From: SB11 sp943370295
GTDB lineage: Bacteria > Bacteroidota > Bacteroidia > UBA8524
Length of the DNA stretch: 64,000 nucleotides
Assembly (NCBI GenBank): GCA_943370295.1
Contig: CALRQL020000005.1
Location: forward strand, 158,510 to 222,509
Reading direction: 5' to 3'
This document shows, in pieces, positions 8,924-18,422 of the stretch. Numbering within the stretch: position 1 is the first letter of the stretch; each line of letters begins with the position of its first letter. A program made the translations under genes and the position numbers. The notes under the pieces were generated by a model. The model saw nothing but the letters and a program-made list of their open reading frames with translations. It searched no databases and had not been told where the DNA came from.

Positions 8924-11900
8924 TTACCACTTACCAATTATCTCAAACGCGCCCCAATAATAAGGGTGAGAGAAATTAGTGCTTTGTGCCATTGCCATTT
9001 GAGATGTTTTAAGTGCTTCAGAAATACCCATTCCGTTTTTAAGGTTTTCATAAAAACCAACCATCAAAACGCTGGTGGCTTCGTCGTGAACTTTCCATTG
9101 AGGAGCAACTACAGAGCCTACCCCCTTCAACACAAACTCGTTGGCGGGCGTATTCACCCAGCCGTTTATATTTTCGTTGGCAGCCATATCACATGCCGAT
9201 AGCACCATCAGACGAATTCCGCGTAATGTTTTAAACTCCCGTATTTCATTCATTGTAAACTTGCCATCATCGCCCATAAGCGTATTTGGGGCAAGCACTA
9301 AATAACTGTTTTCAAACTTTATAGGATCTAAACGGCCGTGTGTAGCAAAGTGCACTATGGTGTAATTGTTCATTAACAGCTTGGCTTTATCCTCAGAGGC
9401 GCTATCACGCACAAATGTTTTTGAAGGGAATAAGGCCGATATTTCATTCACCTCTTTTTCAGCGTTGCTAAGCGTGTTATCTGCGTTCCCAAAACACAAG
9501 ATGCCTTTTACTATTATCTCACCATTGGGTTGGGCTTGATAAATAAACTTAGTGTTGTTGATATAAGTAATGTCATACTTGGTTATCAGATACTGTATTT
9601 TTCCATCCTCTAACTTGCCTAATGCCTGTATTGGAAGTGAGTATAAAACACCTGTAGGAACAAGGGCAATGCGCTTTTGCCCTTCTATTAAGTCAGTGAT
9701 GGGAGTAATAAACAACTGGTATAATTTATCACTGTTGGCCGCTACTAATTTTGCATCGGTTTTTGAGGTGCTTACCTGAGTATAAAACTCTTTAACCGCT
9801 TTATTCAATTCCTCTTGTTTTATGGCTACTCTGCGGGCATTTAACGTGCTGTTGGTGGCAACAAATATTATCAGTTGGTTTTCGGTAACAAGGTATTCTA
9901 TTACCACATCGCCGTCGGGCAAGCTATTGCGGGCATCATCAAGCTGACGGGGGTTTATGGTGCTGCCAAAGTTTTTGTGTTCATCGTCAGAGTTTTTCAT
10001 CGCTGAATCGATGAACGTGTTATAATTGGTTTGGCTCACGTCAATTAACCCTTCAAGGCTTTTAATTTTTTCAGCACTCTGTTTTTCTTTGGGTTTGCTG
10101 CGTTCTTTAATTAATTCGGCAAGGTAACCGTCAATTTTCAGCTCCAATTCTTTAGCAGTGGTTTCAGTCTCTGCATCTAATAAATCATTGGTGCGGGTGG
10201 GACCGTTATCGCCCCTTGTTTGCTCCATTAAGCCGGCTATGTTTGATTTTTCCTGATAGTAAAACGCCAAGCTCACCTCGTTTTGACTTACCAGTAAATC
10301 CACTAAACTCAGGTATATTTTATATTTATCTTTTGCCTTGCTAAAGCTCACCATTTTGTTGCTACGGCCTGCAATGTTGCGTTTAATGCCTTCAACTACC
10401 TCAACTGATTTTTTAAGGTCGGCAACGGCGTTTGTAGTATCGCCCTTTTTAAGGTATAAAGTTGACGAAAGGTACAACGGCTCCCACAGGTAGTAATTGT
10501 TTCCTGTTTGGGTGGCAATTTCGATGGCCTTGTTAAGAAATACCCTTGCAGAGTCGGTTTTGCCTGTTTCTACATATAGCTTACCAATAAGGGTATTGGC
10601 TTCTGAAATGCGGTCTTTTTCACCAATTTCCAGATAGTCTTTATACGAATTAAACAGGTGTGATTTTGCTTCGGGGTATTTCTTCATATTTAAGAATAAA
10701 TGCCCCAGTAACAGGTTACCACTGGTTATTTGTCGGCGGTTTTTTTGTTTAATAGCTACTGCAAGCCCTTCTTTTGTCCATCGCTCCGCCTCAGCCCAAA
10801 AACCGTCTTCCAAATAAGTTTCCCCTAAGTTTAATAAGGCAGAAACCAAGAAATCCCCTTCATATTTTATACGGTTCAAATCTTCGAGTACCGAGCCGAA
10901 TATGCGGATAGCACTTGAGTATTCGCCTTGGGCAAAATAAATGGTGCCTATGTTGTTTTTGGCTACCACTTGGTTTATCACATCATCAATACTGCGGTAA
11001 ATACTATCTGCCGTTCGGTAATGCTCAATAGCAGTGTTGTATTGGGTAAGGGCATTGTAAGTGTTGCCCAAAATAAGATAGGCACTGGCTTGTATATAAT
11101 CGTTGCGAAGGGTTTTATTAATATCCAGCGATTGATAGGCAAGGTTCTTGGCGCTGTCTGCCTCGCCCACAAGGTTGTAATAGTGGGCAAGCTCTACAAA
11201 TCCGTCTGAGGCTAAGTAAAAGTTTTTTCGCTCAAGGGCATCGTTTATTACCGACCAGTATATTTCGCGGGTTTTTGCAAACTCACCTTTCTCAATATAG
11301 TAGCGCCCGATGCGTAGTTTAACCCCTCCGATACCTGAATAGCTTTCTGCTTTGGTGTAAGCATCCAAAGCCAAATCATAATAAGCTTTGGCGTTATCGA
11401 GTTTGCCTTGTTGCGTATTTATATACCCTAGGTTTTCCCATACCCACGCAAGGTTTATATAGCTGTTGCTTATTTTGGCATAGTTAAGACCATTGTTCAG
11501 CAGCTTTTCGGCCTCAACTCCGTTTCCTTCGCTGTCGTAGGCAATCAAACCCAGCAATACCTGGGTGTTCATCATGCCCCCGTTATCTTCAATTTTGGTG
11601 TAGGTAACATTGGCTTTGCTCATGTAGTTTTTTGCCTGCACAAACGACTTCATATTGTAGTAGGCCATGCCTATGTTATAATTGCCATTGGCAACGCCCA
11701 AATCGTTTTGTATGCTTGCATATATCTGCTGTGCACGTTTGTAGTAATAAATGGCCAAATCATAGTTTTTCATTTTGAGGTACAAATCGCCGAAAAGCAC
11801 CTTCAAAGCGGCCAGTTTATCAGTAGTATCGTTGTTGGCAATGTAGTTTTCCTCAGCCTTGAAGTAATAGCTAACAGAACTGTCTAAGTTTCCGTTTTCC

Positions 11901-13978
11901 TTCCACAAATCACCGATTTTTTCATACGAGTAAGCAATGCCCACAATATCGTTTGCCTCGGCATTTAGGCTAACGGCTTCGCGATGGGCAATGATTGCAG
12001 TATCATAAGTGCCTAAGTTCCAATAGGCCTGCCCGATGTTTGATTTTGAGAAACCTGCCCCCGATTTATCATCCAACCCTAATTTAATTTCATAGGCTTT
12101 TTGGTAATAAACAATGGCCTCGCGGTATTTACCCATTTTAAAATAGGAGTCGGCAATATCATCGTTAAGGGTGGCATACTTCTTCTGGTTTCCGTCTTCT
12201 AAGAACAACTGCATCGATTGGCTGTATTTATCAACCGCTTGCTGATATAAGCCTTTTTGTTTGCTTACATAAGCCATGTTGCGGTAAATAGTAGCCCTAT
12301 CAGTTTTTGAACCGCCTATACGGTCTAGTATTTTTTCGGCTTCATCGTAAGCCTTTAGGGCATTATCGTAATCACCTTTCTGCGATACATTGTAGCCCTT
12401 ATCCCAAAGTATGTATGCAAGCAGTTCGTTTTCTTCATACGAGCCGCCTTTGCCTATTTTTTTGCGTAATTTTTGTTGGGCAATGTCAAAGTATTGCTCG
12501 GCTTGCTTATAGCGTGCCCAATCCCCATAAATATCGGCCATTTTATAGATGGAGCGGATGTGTTCTATGGTGTCTTTAAGCAGCAGGTATAGTTTTGAGG
12601 CCGAATCATAGCTTGCTATAGCTTGTTCATACATGTTTTGCTCACCCAACACGGTGCCTTTTTTATACAAGCCGTGCACCATTATTTTTTTGTTATTAAA
12701 AAAGCTACCGGCTTCAAAAACTAAATCAAGGGTTTTTAATGCAGAATTAAAGTCTTGTTTATCGGCATAAGCAGTTGCTTTTTCAGCCCATTTTTCATAA
12801 AAATCGTCGATAAGGTCGGTTTTATTAAATTCAAAAATCTGTACCCGTCGCAAAGGGTCATTTTCAACCAACAAACTATCAAGTATTACATACGGGGTAG
12901 AGGGTGAATTGTTGAGCAGCCATGTGGCATACGTTTCGTTTACTTTGTAGTCCTTGCCCATGTATTTGCGGGGGAAGTAGGCTACAAACTCTAAATAATC
13001 TTCAATATCAGCAGTGTCGGGCTCTAAAAACAAATCGTGTATGGATTTACCTTGATTCTGGCCTTTTACGGCAGGGTTCACAAAAATATCCCCTTCGCGG
13101 GTAAATTCTTCGGTATCAAACACTTGATCGGCCATTAGTAACAATAGCAACTCTTTAAATTCTTTACTGTCGTAATGGATAATGTAACGAGGGTTTAGCA
13201 TCCGATCACGATTGTTGTCTCTAAAAGACACGTCTTTTGAAAGCAGTTCGTAAATAATGGTTTCTTCTTTAAATTTACTGAATATGCGGGTTTCAATAAT
13301 GTCACCTTCTTTTACCCAATTATAAGTATCGGTTGAGTCGTAAATATCCACTTCAACTTCTGCGCTCCATGGGCCAATTTCTACTACTTCGCCTTTGCCT
13401 AACTGAAATAGTCGCTCGGGGATGCTATCCGGCAACGGCGCGCTTATGGGGAATGCCACTGCTCCCATTATCAAGCCGTCGTTTAGCCCGGCGTTTATAC
13501 GCAGCCTGAACGTTGTGCCTTTTCGCCATAAAACCTCTTCTACCCTAAAAAGAAATGTTTTTCGGTAATCTTTATCTGAGTATTCAAAGTACACCTTGTC
13601 GGTTGCTTCCATCATGGTGTAGCATATGTCAACAAAATCAAAGAACGATTTAGCAAACTTTGCTGAACCGTTTTTGTCCATCCATTTTATTCCTTTATTG
13701 TAAACTTCGATAGACTGTTTGTAATTGCCTTGCCTAAACTCGCAAAACGCTTTTGTTATATACGAAACCAGCACTTTGCTGCTGCGCGGGGCTTGAAAAC
13801 CAAGCTCTACCTCAAGGTGCAAGTCGGCATATTTGCAAGCAGTATCATAAATTTCATCGCTGAAGGCTTGTTCTGAAAGTTGGTAATATTTATCTGCCAA
13901 CGGGTATTTAAGGCTGTCTTGCGCATTGGCTATAACAAAACAGACTGAAAAAAACAGAGTAAAAAGGAGTTTTCTCAT
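8924..13978 (-). CDS. exported TPR-repeat protein with C-terminal CHAT peptidase domain
   Basis: 1684 residues from the ATG at 13978, chosen because it gives the signal peptide MRKLLFTLFFSVCFVIANAQ; an upstream in-frame ATG at 14053 gives an atypical start. Residues to about 380 form a region I do not recognise. About 400-1250 are many tetratricopeptide repeats with the A-x-x-x-Y-x-x-A pattern (AIVYYQKAYEI, AIYYYKRAQQI). Then comes a coiled-coil linker. The CHAT caspase-like domain ends the protein, with His1547 in FATHG and Cys1596 in LSACD. CHAT domains are cysteine peptidases, usually cytoplasmic; the signal peptide suggests this one works in the periplasm or at the surface. Downstream lie a kinase-like gene and a receiver gene. 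Confidence 0.9.
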   Translation of the reverse strand: MRKLLFTLFFSVCFVIANAQDSLKYPLADKYYQLSEQAFSDEIYDTACKYADLHLEVELGFQAPRSSKVLVSYITKAFCEFRQGNYKQSIEVYNKGIKWMDKNGSAKFAKSFFDFVDICYTMMEATDKVYFEYSDKDYRKTFLFRVEEVLWRKGTTFRLRINAGLNDGLIMGAVAFPISAPLPDSIPERLFQLGKGEVVEIGPWSAEVEVDIYDSTDTYNWVKEGDIIETRIFSKFKEETIIYELLSKDVSFRDNNRDRMLNPRYIIHYDSKEFKELLLLLMADQVFDTEEFTREGDIFVNPAVKGQNQGKSIHDLFLEPDTADIEDYLEFVAYFPRKYMGKDYKVNETYATWLLNNSPSTPYVILDSLLVENDPLRRVQIFEFNKTDLIDDFYEKWAEKATAYADKQDFNSALKTLDLVFEAGSFFNNKKIMVHGLYKKGTVLGEQNMYEQAIASYDSASKLYLLLKDTIEHIRSIYKMADIYGDWARYKQAEQYFDIAQQKLRKKIGKGGSYEENELLAYILWDKGYNVSQKGDYDNALKAYDEAEKILDRIGGSKTDRATIYRNMAYVSKQKGLYQQAVDKYSQSMQLFLEDGNQKKYATLNDDIADSYFKMGKYREAIVYYQKAYEIKLGLDDKSGAGFSKSNIGQAYWNLGTYDTAIIAHREAVSLNAEANDIVGIAYSYEKIGDLWKENGNLDSSVSYYFKAEENYIANNDTTDKLAALKVLFGDLYLKMKNYDLAIYYYKRAQQIYASIQNDLGVANGNYNIGMAYYNMKSFVQAKNYMSKANVTYTKIEDNGGMMNTQVLLGLIAYDSEGNGVEAEKLLNNGLNYAKISNSYINLAWVWENLGYINTQQGKLDNAKAYYDLALDAYTKAESYSGIGGVKLRIGRYYIEKGEFAKTREIYWSVINDALERKNFYLASDGFVELAHYYNLVGEADSAKNLAYQSLDINKTLRNDYIQASAYLILGNTYNALTQYNTAIEHYRTADSIYRSIDDVINQVVAKNNIGTIYFAQGEYSSAIRIFGSVLEDLNRIKYEGDFLVSALLNLGETYLEDGFWAEAERWTKEGLAVAIKQKNRRQITSGNLLLGHLFLNMKKYPEAKSHLFNSYKDYLEIGEKDRISEANTLIGKLYVETGKTDSARVFLNKAIEIATQTGNNYYLWEPLYLSSTLYLKKGDTTNAVADLKKSVEVVEGIKRNIAGRSNKMVSFSKAKDKYKIYLSLVDLLVSQNEVSLAFYYQEKSNIAGLMEQTRGDNGPTRTNDLLDAETETTAKELELKIDGYLAELIKERSKPKEKQSAEKIKSLEGLIDVSQTNYNTFIDSAMKNSDDEHKNFGSTINPRQLDDARNSLPDGDVVIEYLVTENQLIIFVATNSTLNARRVAIKQEELNKAVKEFYTQVSTSKTDAKLVAANSDKLYQLFITPITDLIEGQKRIALVPTGVLYSLPIQALGKLEDGKIQYLITKYDITYINNTKFIYQAQPNGEIIVKGILCFGNADNTLSNAEKEVNEISALFPSKTFVRDSASEDKAKLLMNNYTIVHFATHGRLDPIKFENSYLVLAPNTLMGDDGKFTMNEIREFKTLRGIRLMVLSACDMAANENINGWVNTPANEFVLKGVGSVVAPQWKVHDEATSVLMVGFYENLKNGMGISEALKTSQMAMAQSTNFSHPYYWGAFEIIGKW

Positions 13979-14126
13979 AGCGGTGTAGGTTATCAAAAAT
14001 AATATTCCTTTTGGTGTAAAGGGTATCTTATTAATTAAATAAGTAGCGAACAAGTAAACGGAGGGGCCAAAATAGAGACGGGGATAGTGTTTATACGTTG
14101 ATAGCGCTTTGAGTATTCTACAAATA

Positions 14127-14545
14127 GCGACAGGTCTACGTACCTGTCGCTACCCTGTCATTCCCAACTTGATTGGGAATCTCGCTTCTTGACAACGTCA
14201 AAAACCATCGGGAATAAATCCCGATGCTATTGATAGAAGGTTGGGCTCTCTATCCATAGCGGCAGGTCTATGCACCTGCCTCCTCCCCGTCATTCCCAAC
14301 GTGATTGGGAATCTCATGTTTCAATCACCCCCAAACCATCGGGAATAAATCCCGATGCTATTGATAGACGGTTGGGCACTCTATCCATAGCGGCAGGTCT
14401 ATGTACCTGCCTCCTCCCCGTCATTCCCAACTTGATTGGGAATCTCATGTTTCAATCACGCCCCAACCATCGGGAATAAATCCCGATGCTATGGATAGCA
14501 GGTTGGGCACTTTATCCATAGCGGCAGGTCTGCGTACCTGTCGCC
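14127..14545. repeat. tandem array of 131-bp units, each with three hairpins
   Basis: Three full units begin at about 14127, 14259 and 14390, and a partial fourth at 14521, a period of 131-132 bp. Each unit contains three inverted repeats: GGCAGGT...ACCTGCC, ATTCCCAA...TTGGGAAT and CATCGGGA-ATAAA-TCCCGATG. The same modules recur at 40255-40905. Short frames that can be translated across the units are by-products of the repetition. It occupies the spacer upstream of the TPR-CHAT gene. Confidence 0.85.
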
Positions 14546-14921
14546 AAAAATTCCGACACCCCTTCCGCAAACGTATTTTTATTTAGGTGTGACACGCGGG
14601 ACGATCTTTTTTAACTACTAAATAACTGACTGTAAGCAAACTACAGTCGAAAAATTGTCCCACACTAATGGGACAATTTGGGACACTTTTACATAAAAGT
14701 TACGGTGTTACCTTGTTATTGGGTTATGCTGTTATTTTTGTTACGCACCGCACAAGGGCTTGCGGAGTTTTACTTACAAATACATTTTTAGTATGCTCAA
14801 AGAACTTGATTGGATAAGTAGTAATTGGAAAATAGGTATTAATGGGGAAGTCCTGAGAAATCGGGACTTCCATAGCTTTTTATACGCAGCTGATAATTTG
14901 GGGCACAGTCCTATTTATGCA
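14546..14921. repeat. about 370-bp block duplicated at 40909-41275
   Basis: By eye most positions match the second copy. Shared landmarks are GTGACACGCGGGAC near the left end, a hairpin AATTGTCCCA...TGGGACAATT (14653-14678), TTGTTATTGGGTTATGCTG, a GGAAGTC...GACTTCC hairpin (14846-14871), and the right end GATAATTTGGGGCACAGTCC. Both copies lie between a hairpin array and the 3' end of a minus-strand gene. Nothing in it looks like a conserved protein. The inner hairpin could end transcription of the minus-strand gene. Confidence 0.8.
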
Positions 14922-15241
14922 TCATGAATACCGTAACTTAATAATTGTTTCGCAATCAAACTGTTAGGTAAAGATCTTTTCTCAATACTAGTCGAATCTT
15001 CAATAACATCTAAGAAATAATAAAAATCAAAGAGATTAAAATATTTCACTTCTTTATACAAGTATTCTATTTTGCCCTCGGTTTTCTCAATCTCAAAAAA
15101 CATCAAGTCTTTATCAATATCAAATGGTTTCTCCATATAAACCTCAACAACTTCTGAGTCAGTATCTAAAGAATTTGACTTGCAGAACTCCTCATAAGTC
15201 CCTCCGTTTCTGAAATAATTAACTAAATCTACGAGTTTCAT
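14915..15241 (-). CDS. small acidic protein, possible immunity protein
   Basis: 108 residues starting MKLVDLVNYFRNGGTY, acidic and aromatic, with no signal peptide or membrane segment. I do not recognise the family. Size, composition and setting (dispersed repeats, AT-rich, next to another small orphan gene) resemble immunity proteins of polymorphic toxin systems, but no toxin is visible, so this is inference. Its stop codon falls inside the edge of the duplicated block, and its leader carries a REP half-site and an AAATTTAAAA run shared with other island genes. Confidence 0.6.
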   Translation of the reverse strand: MKLVDLVNYFRNGGTYEEFCKSNSLDTDSEVVEVYMEKPFDIDKDLMFFEIEKTEGKIEYLYKEVKYFNLFDFYYFLDVIEDSTSIEKRSLPNSLIAKQLLSYGIHDA

Positions 15242-15293
15242 ATGTTTTAAATTTTACTTGTCCGAAAGAGAGAAGCCTTCAACACCACCCGCC

Positions 15294-15350
15294 CTCGCAA
15301 GTCTGTAGCGGGTAATGTGTAGCTGGATAATTTGAAACACGATCCTATTT
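15294..15350. repeat. REP half-site joined to the cassette-edge repeat
   Basis: CTCGCAAGTCTGTAGCG (15294-15310) is one arm of the REP-like hairpin seen at 41819, 44287 and 45280. The second arm is missing. In its place comes GGATAATTTGAAACACGATCC (about 15324-15344), a copy of the sequence that ends the duplicated blocks at 14921 and 41275. The stop codon of the next gene (15345-15347) lies at its edge. Confidence 0.6.
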
Positions 15351-15929
15351 TTGACTACTACCAACACTGCCTCTAATTTGGGACAAGATCTGTCTCACAC
15401 CACTTTTCTCAACTTTAATAGGTTTATAGGACGCAGTGCTTTCAATTAAATTCGGCGAACAGCCTATATAACATAATCCCGCTTTTATTTTATGATTAGC
15501 CAAAGAAAATTCAAAAAAGATCTTAACGTTATTTGACGTAACAAAATAATAATTACTAAACTCTCCGCTTAATTCATCAACATTATTATCGAGTATTGTT
15601 TCTAATATTACTTCGGGTTCAGACAAAAAAAGAGAATAATCCGAAAATAATTGTCTAATAAAAAATTGTGAGCTAGAAAATCCGTGGCCTTTTATATGAT
15701 AATCATAATGTTTAAGATGAAAGTTATATAATATACCCTCATCATTAAAATAAAATTGAAGATCTGGTTTATCGTCATTGTAGTAGCCTAAAAAACTCAC
15801 ATTCATAGGTTCATAATAATCAAATGCCCATAAAGCAGCTTCAACCTCTTCTTTCTTTTGGCCTAAAATAATAGACCCAATATTGCCATAAAGTAGAAAA
15901 TCCTTAAACCTGAAATTTAACTGTTCCAT
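15345..15929 (-). CDS. protein of unknown function, possible immunity protein
   Basis: 194 residues starting MEQLNFRFKDFLLYGNIGS. It contains LGQKKEEVEAALW near residue 22, a pattern seen in many small alpha/beta proteins, and alternating aromatic strands (YDYHIKGHGF). No signal peptide, membrane helix or catalytic motif. AT-rich compared with the flanking antiporter gene. Together with the gene 103 bp downstream it forms a two-gene minus-strand insert between repeats. An immunity role is inferred from context only. Confidence 0.55.
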   Translation of the reverse strand: MEQLNFRFKDFLLYGNIGSIILGQKKEEVEAALWAFDYYEPMNVSFLGYYNDDKPDLQFYFNDEGILYNFHLKHYDYHIKGHGFSSSQFFIRQLFSDYSLFLSEPEVILETILDNNVDELSGEFSNYYFVTSNNVKIFFEFSLANHKIKAGLCYIGCSPNLIESTASYKPIKVEKSGVRQILSQIRGSVGSSQK

Positions 15930-16140
15930 TATTTAAGCGCTTCTATTATTACCTTCTCCCTTTTTTATTCTTCGCGTATAATCTTTACGTTTTAAAGGAG
16001 CCTTTGCAGCTTGCCCCTCTTTTTTAAACTGTTGGTTTTATACCATTACACCAACTTTGTGTAAAGCATCAGCAAATCATCATTGTAATTAACTAATTAT
16101 CAATTGTTATCTATTCTTTAAACAAAATACTCCACAGCCA

Positions 16141-18294
16141 TCACTTTTCTCCGTCAGCATCCCGCTTAAATATTTTAGTAATTGATTTTGCCCCTTGGGT
16201 AATTTGGTTCATACCCTTCTCAATCAGTGCACCGTCGTAATCCGTAGAAAACTCGCTAAATTCCTCGTGGGCGTTTACTTCAGGATGTACCAGCACAAAA
16301 CTGTAGTCTGTAAAATGTTTGGCCATTTTTTGCGGAATACTGTTTTGCTGGCTTTGGAACGAAACGCCCCCTTTGCGCGGTAAAATCACCATCATCAAAT
16401 CATTAGGTTCAATATCCCTCGATAAGATTAAGAAATCATCCCAATCACTAAACTCTTTGTACTCAACGGCCGCAGTAAACTTATTTTTAGCAATGTATTG
16501 CTGCATAGCATCGCGGGTATTGGGTGTGGCGTACAACGTGCAGCTTAAACTAAGCCTTTCGGCCAATAGTAAAACACTGCCGGGCCATTTATCAAACCCG
16601 TATTCCTTCTCCACATACGGGGGACATATCAGCACAATTTTACGGTGAATATTAAGCGGCAAAGGTAAGTTGCATACAAAAACGGTTTGGTGCGTTTGCT
16701 CCACAATGTTTTGCATGGTTTTGCCAAACAAAATATCCGTCCAGTTTTTGCGCTGCGAAAAGCCCACCACCACCTCGGTAGCAAACATTTCTTTTGATAC
16801 CCGCTTAATACCGCTGGGCACATTTTGGTCAATAGTAGTAATCACCTCTGCTTTTTGGTCAGCTGCCGCCGCATGGGTCAGTGCTTTTTCAAGCATTTTT
16901 TGCGCCTCAATCAGCTTGGTTTGTGAGGAGGCATCGTCCTCTACAACAGATAAACACATTACGGGGAAATGGTTCTTCGGTTTCTTAATCGTAATGGCAA
17001 AATCCACCAGTTTCTCCATCAACGCCGGATTAGATATCGGCACCAGTATTTTTTGTTCGTTACCGTTTACCTTATCCACGTCAAGAGTTTCCTCGGCCAA
17101 GGCTACCTTCTTCGCAGTATTTTCAGTAACAAACGAAGCCACAAGGCAGGTAAACAAAATCAGTATAATGGTACCGTTCAGTATGTTTTCGTCAATAATA
17201 TTCATGCGGTAACCCACCAAAATCACCGCTAATGTAGCGGCAGCGTGTGCACTGCTTAGCCCGAAAATCAGGTTACGAAACGATGGTGGGTATTTCAAAA
17301 TCAACGCAGTAGTCCAAGCCGCCAGCCATTTTCCGCCCAATGCCACGCCTGTAAGCGTAAACGCCACAATAAGTGCCTGCGGACCGTTGGTAAGCACGCT
17401 CACGTCTATCAACATCCCTACACTTATCAAAAAGAAAGGGATAAATAGTGAGTTGCCTACAAACTCGATACGGTTCATGAGTGAGGATGTGTGCGGGATA
17501 AGTTTATTTAGCGACAGTCCGGCGGCAAACGCCCCGATAATAGGTTCAAGTCCGGCCAGCTCGGCCATAAATGCGCAAAAGAACACTACCGAGAGTACAA
17601 AAATGAAATGCGAGTTTTTTTCGCCTTCCAGTTTCCTGAAAAACCATGCTGAAAAGCGGGGGATAACAACCACTACCACAAATAAAAACACAGCAATAGA
17701 TATACCCAGCCGCGCCCAAAACTCATTGGTAAGCACCCCTTGTGCTGAGGCTGAAATAACAGCCAGTATTATCAGTACGGCGGTATCGGTTAGTATGGTG
17801 CCGCCCACAGTTATAGCTACTGCTTGGTTTTTTTGTATGCCCATGCGGCTTACAATGGGGTAGGCCACCAGTGTATGTGTAGCAAACATACTGGCCGTAA
17901 GCAAGCTGGTATTAAAGCTATAACCCAGCAAATACATACAAACGGGCAAACCAATGGCCAAAGGCAGCACAAACGTTAAGAAACCAAAAACAAAACTCTT
18001 GTATTTGTTTTTGGCAAACTCTTTCAAATCCAGCTCAAGGCCGGCAATAAACATAATATACAGCAAGCCGATGGTTGAGAAAAGATTAACGGCAGAGTCT
18101 TTTTCGATAAGAAAAAACCCGTGCGGCCCTATGGCAACTCCGGCAATAATCAACCCGATAATGCTGGGTATTTTAAACCTTCGCAGAATAATGGGCGATA
18201 ATAAAATGATAAATAATATAACAGAAAATATCAGCACCGAGTTGTGAAACGGTGTCTGAAATTCATGCGACAGTTTATTTAGGAATTCATTCAT
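16141..18294 (-). CDS. CPA2-family cation:proton antiporter with universal stress domains
   Basis: 717 residues. Residues 1-390 hold about twelve membrane helices with typical CPA2/Kef features: IPSIIGLIIAGVAIGPHG near the start, GGTILTDTAVLI in the core and AFAAGLSLN. The remaining 320 residues form two soluble alpha/beta domains of the universal stress (UspA) type (KILVPISNPALMEKL begins the first). The predicted function is exchange of Na+ or K+ for protons across the inner membrane, with the tail sensing nucleotides or stress. It is monocistronic on the minus strand. Ion specificity cannot be read from sequence. Confidence 0.9.
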   Translation of the reverse strand: MNEFLNKLSHEFQTPFHNSVLIFSVILFIILLSPIILRRFKIPSIIGLIIAGVAIGPHGFFLIEKDSAVNLFSTIGLLYIMFIAGLELDLKEFAKNKYKSFVFGFLTFVLPLAIGLPVCMYLLGYSFNTSLLTASMFATHTLVAYPIVSRMGIQKNQAVAITVGGTILTDTAVLIILAVISASAQGVLTNEFWARLGISIAVFLFVVVVVIPRFSAWFFRKLEGEKNSHFIFVLSVVFFCAFMAELAGLEPIIGAFAAGLSLNKLIPHTSSLMNRIEFVGNSLFIPFFLISVGMLIDVSVLTNGPQALIVAFTLTGVALGGKWLAAWTTALILKYPPSFRNLIFGLSSAHAAATLAVILVGYRMNIIDENILNGTIILILFTCLVASFVTENTAKKVALAEETLDVDKVNGNEQKILVPISNPALMEKLVDFAITIKKPKNHFPVMCLSVVEDDASSQTKLIEAQKMLEKALTHAAAADQKAEVITTIDQNVPSGIKRVSKEMFATEVVVGFSQRKNWTDILFGKTMQNIVEQTHQTVFVCNLPLPLNIHRKIVLICPPYVEKEYGFDKWPGSVLLLAERLSLSCTLYATPNTRDAMQQYIAKNKFTAAVEYKEFSDWDDFLILSRDIEPNDLMMVILPRKGGVSFQSQQNSIPQKMAKHFTDYSFVLVHPEVNAHEEFSEFSTDYDGALIEKGMNQITQGAKSITKIFKRDADGEK

Positions 18295-18422
18295 AGGCAG
18301 CTACCTCAATATAGCAATAATTGGGCAAAAAACCGTGCTTTTTGTATTAAGGTGCACAGATTGACAGCACATTATGCTTTTAGCCCCTTGTTTTATAGCC
18401 CGTTACGGCAACTGAAATTCTT

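Noticed and set aside
14127..14545. Possible CRISPR array, because of regular repeats
   Set aside because: The 131-bp units are repeated as a whole, without short identical repeats separated by unique spacers, and no cas genes are present.
14270..14586. Short reading frames with PPPRHSQ-type sequence within the tandem array
   Set aside because: They are translations of the 131-bp repeat units themselves and repeat with it, so they are not genes.
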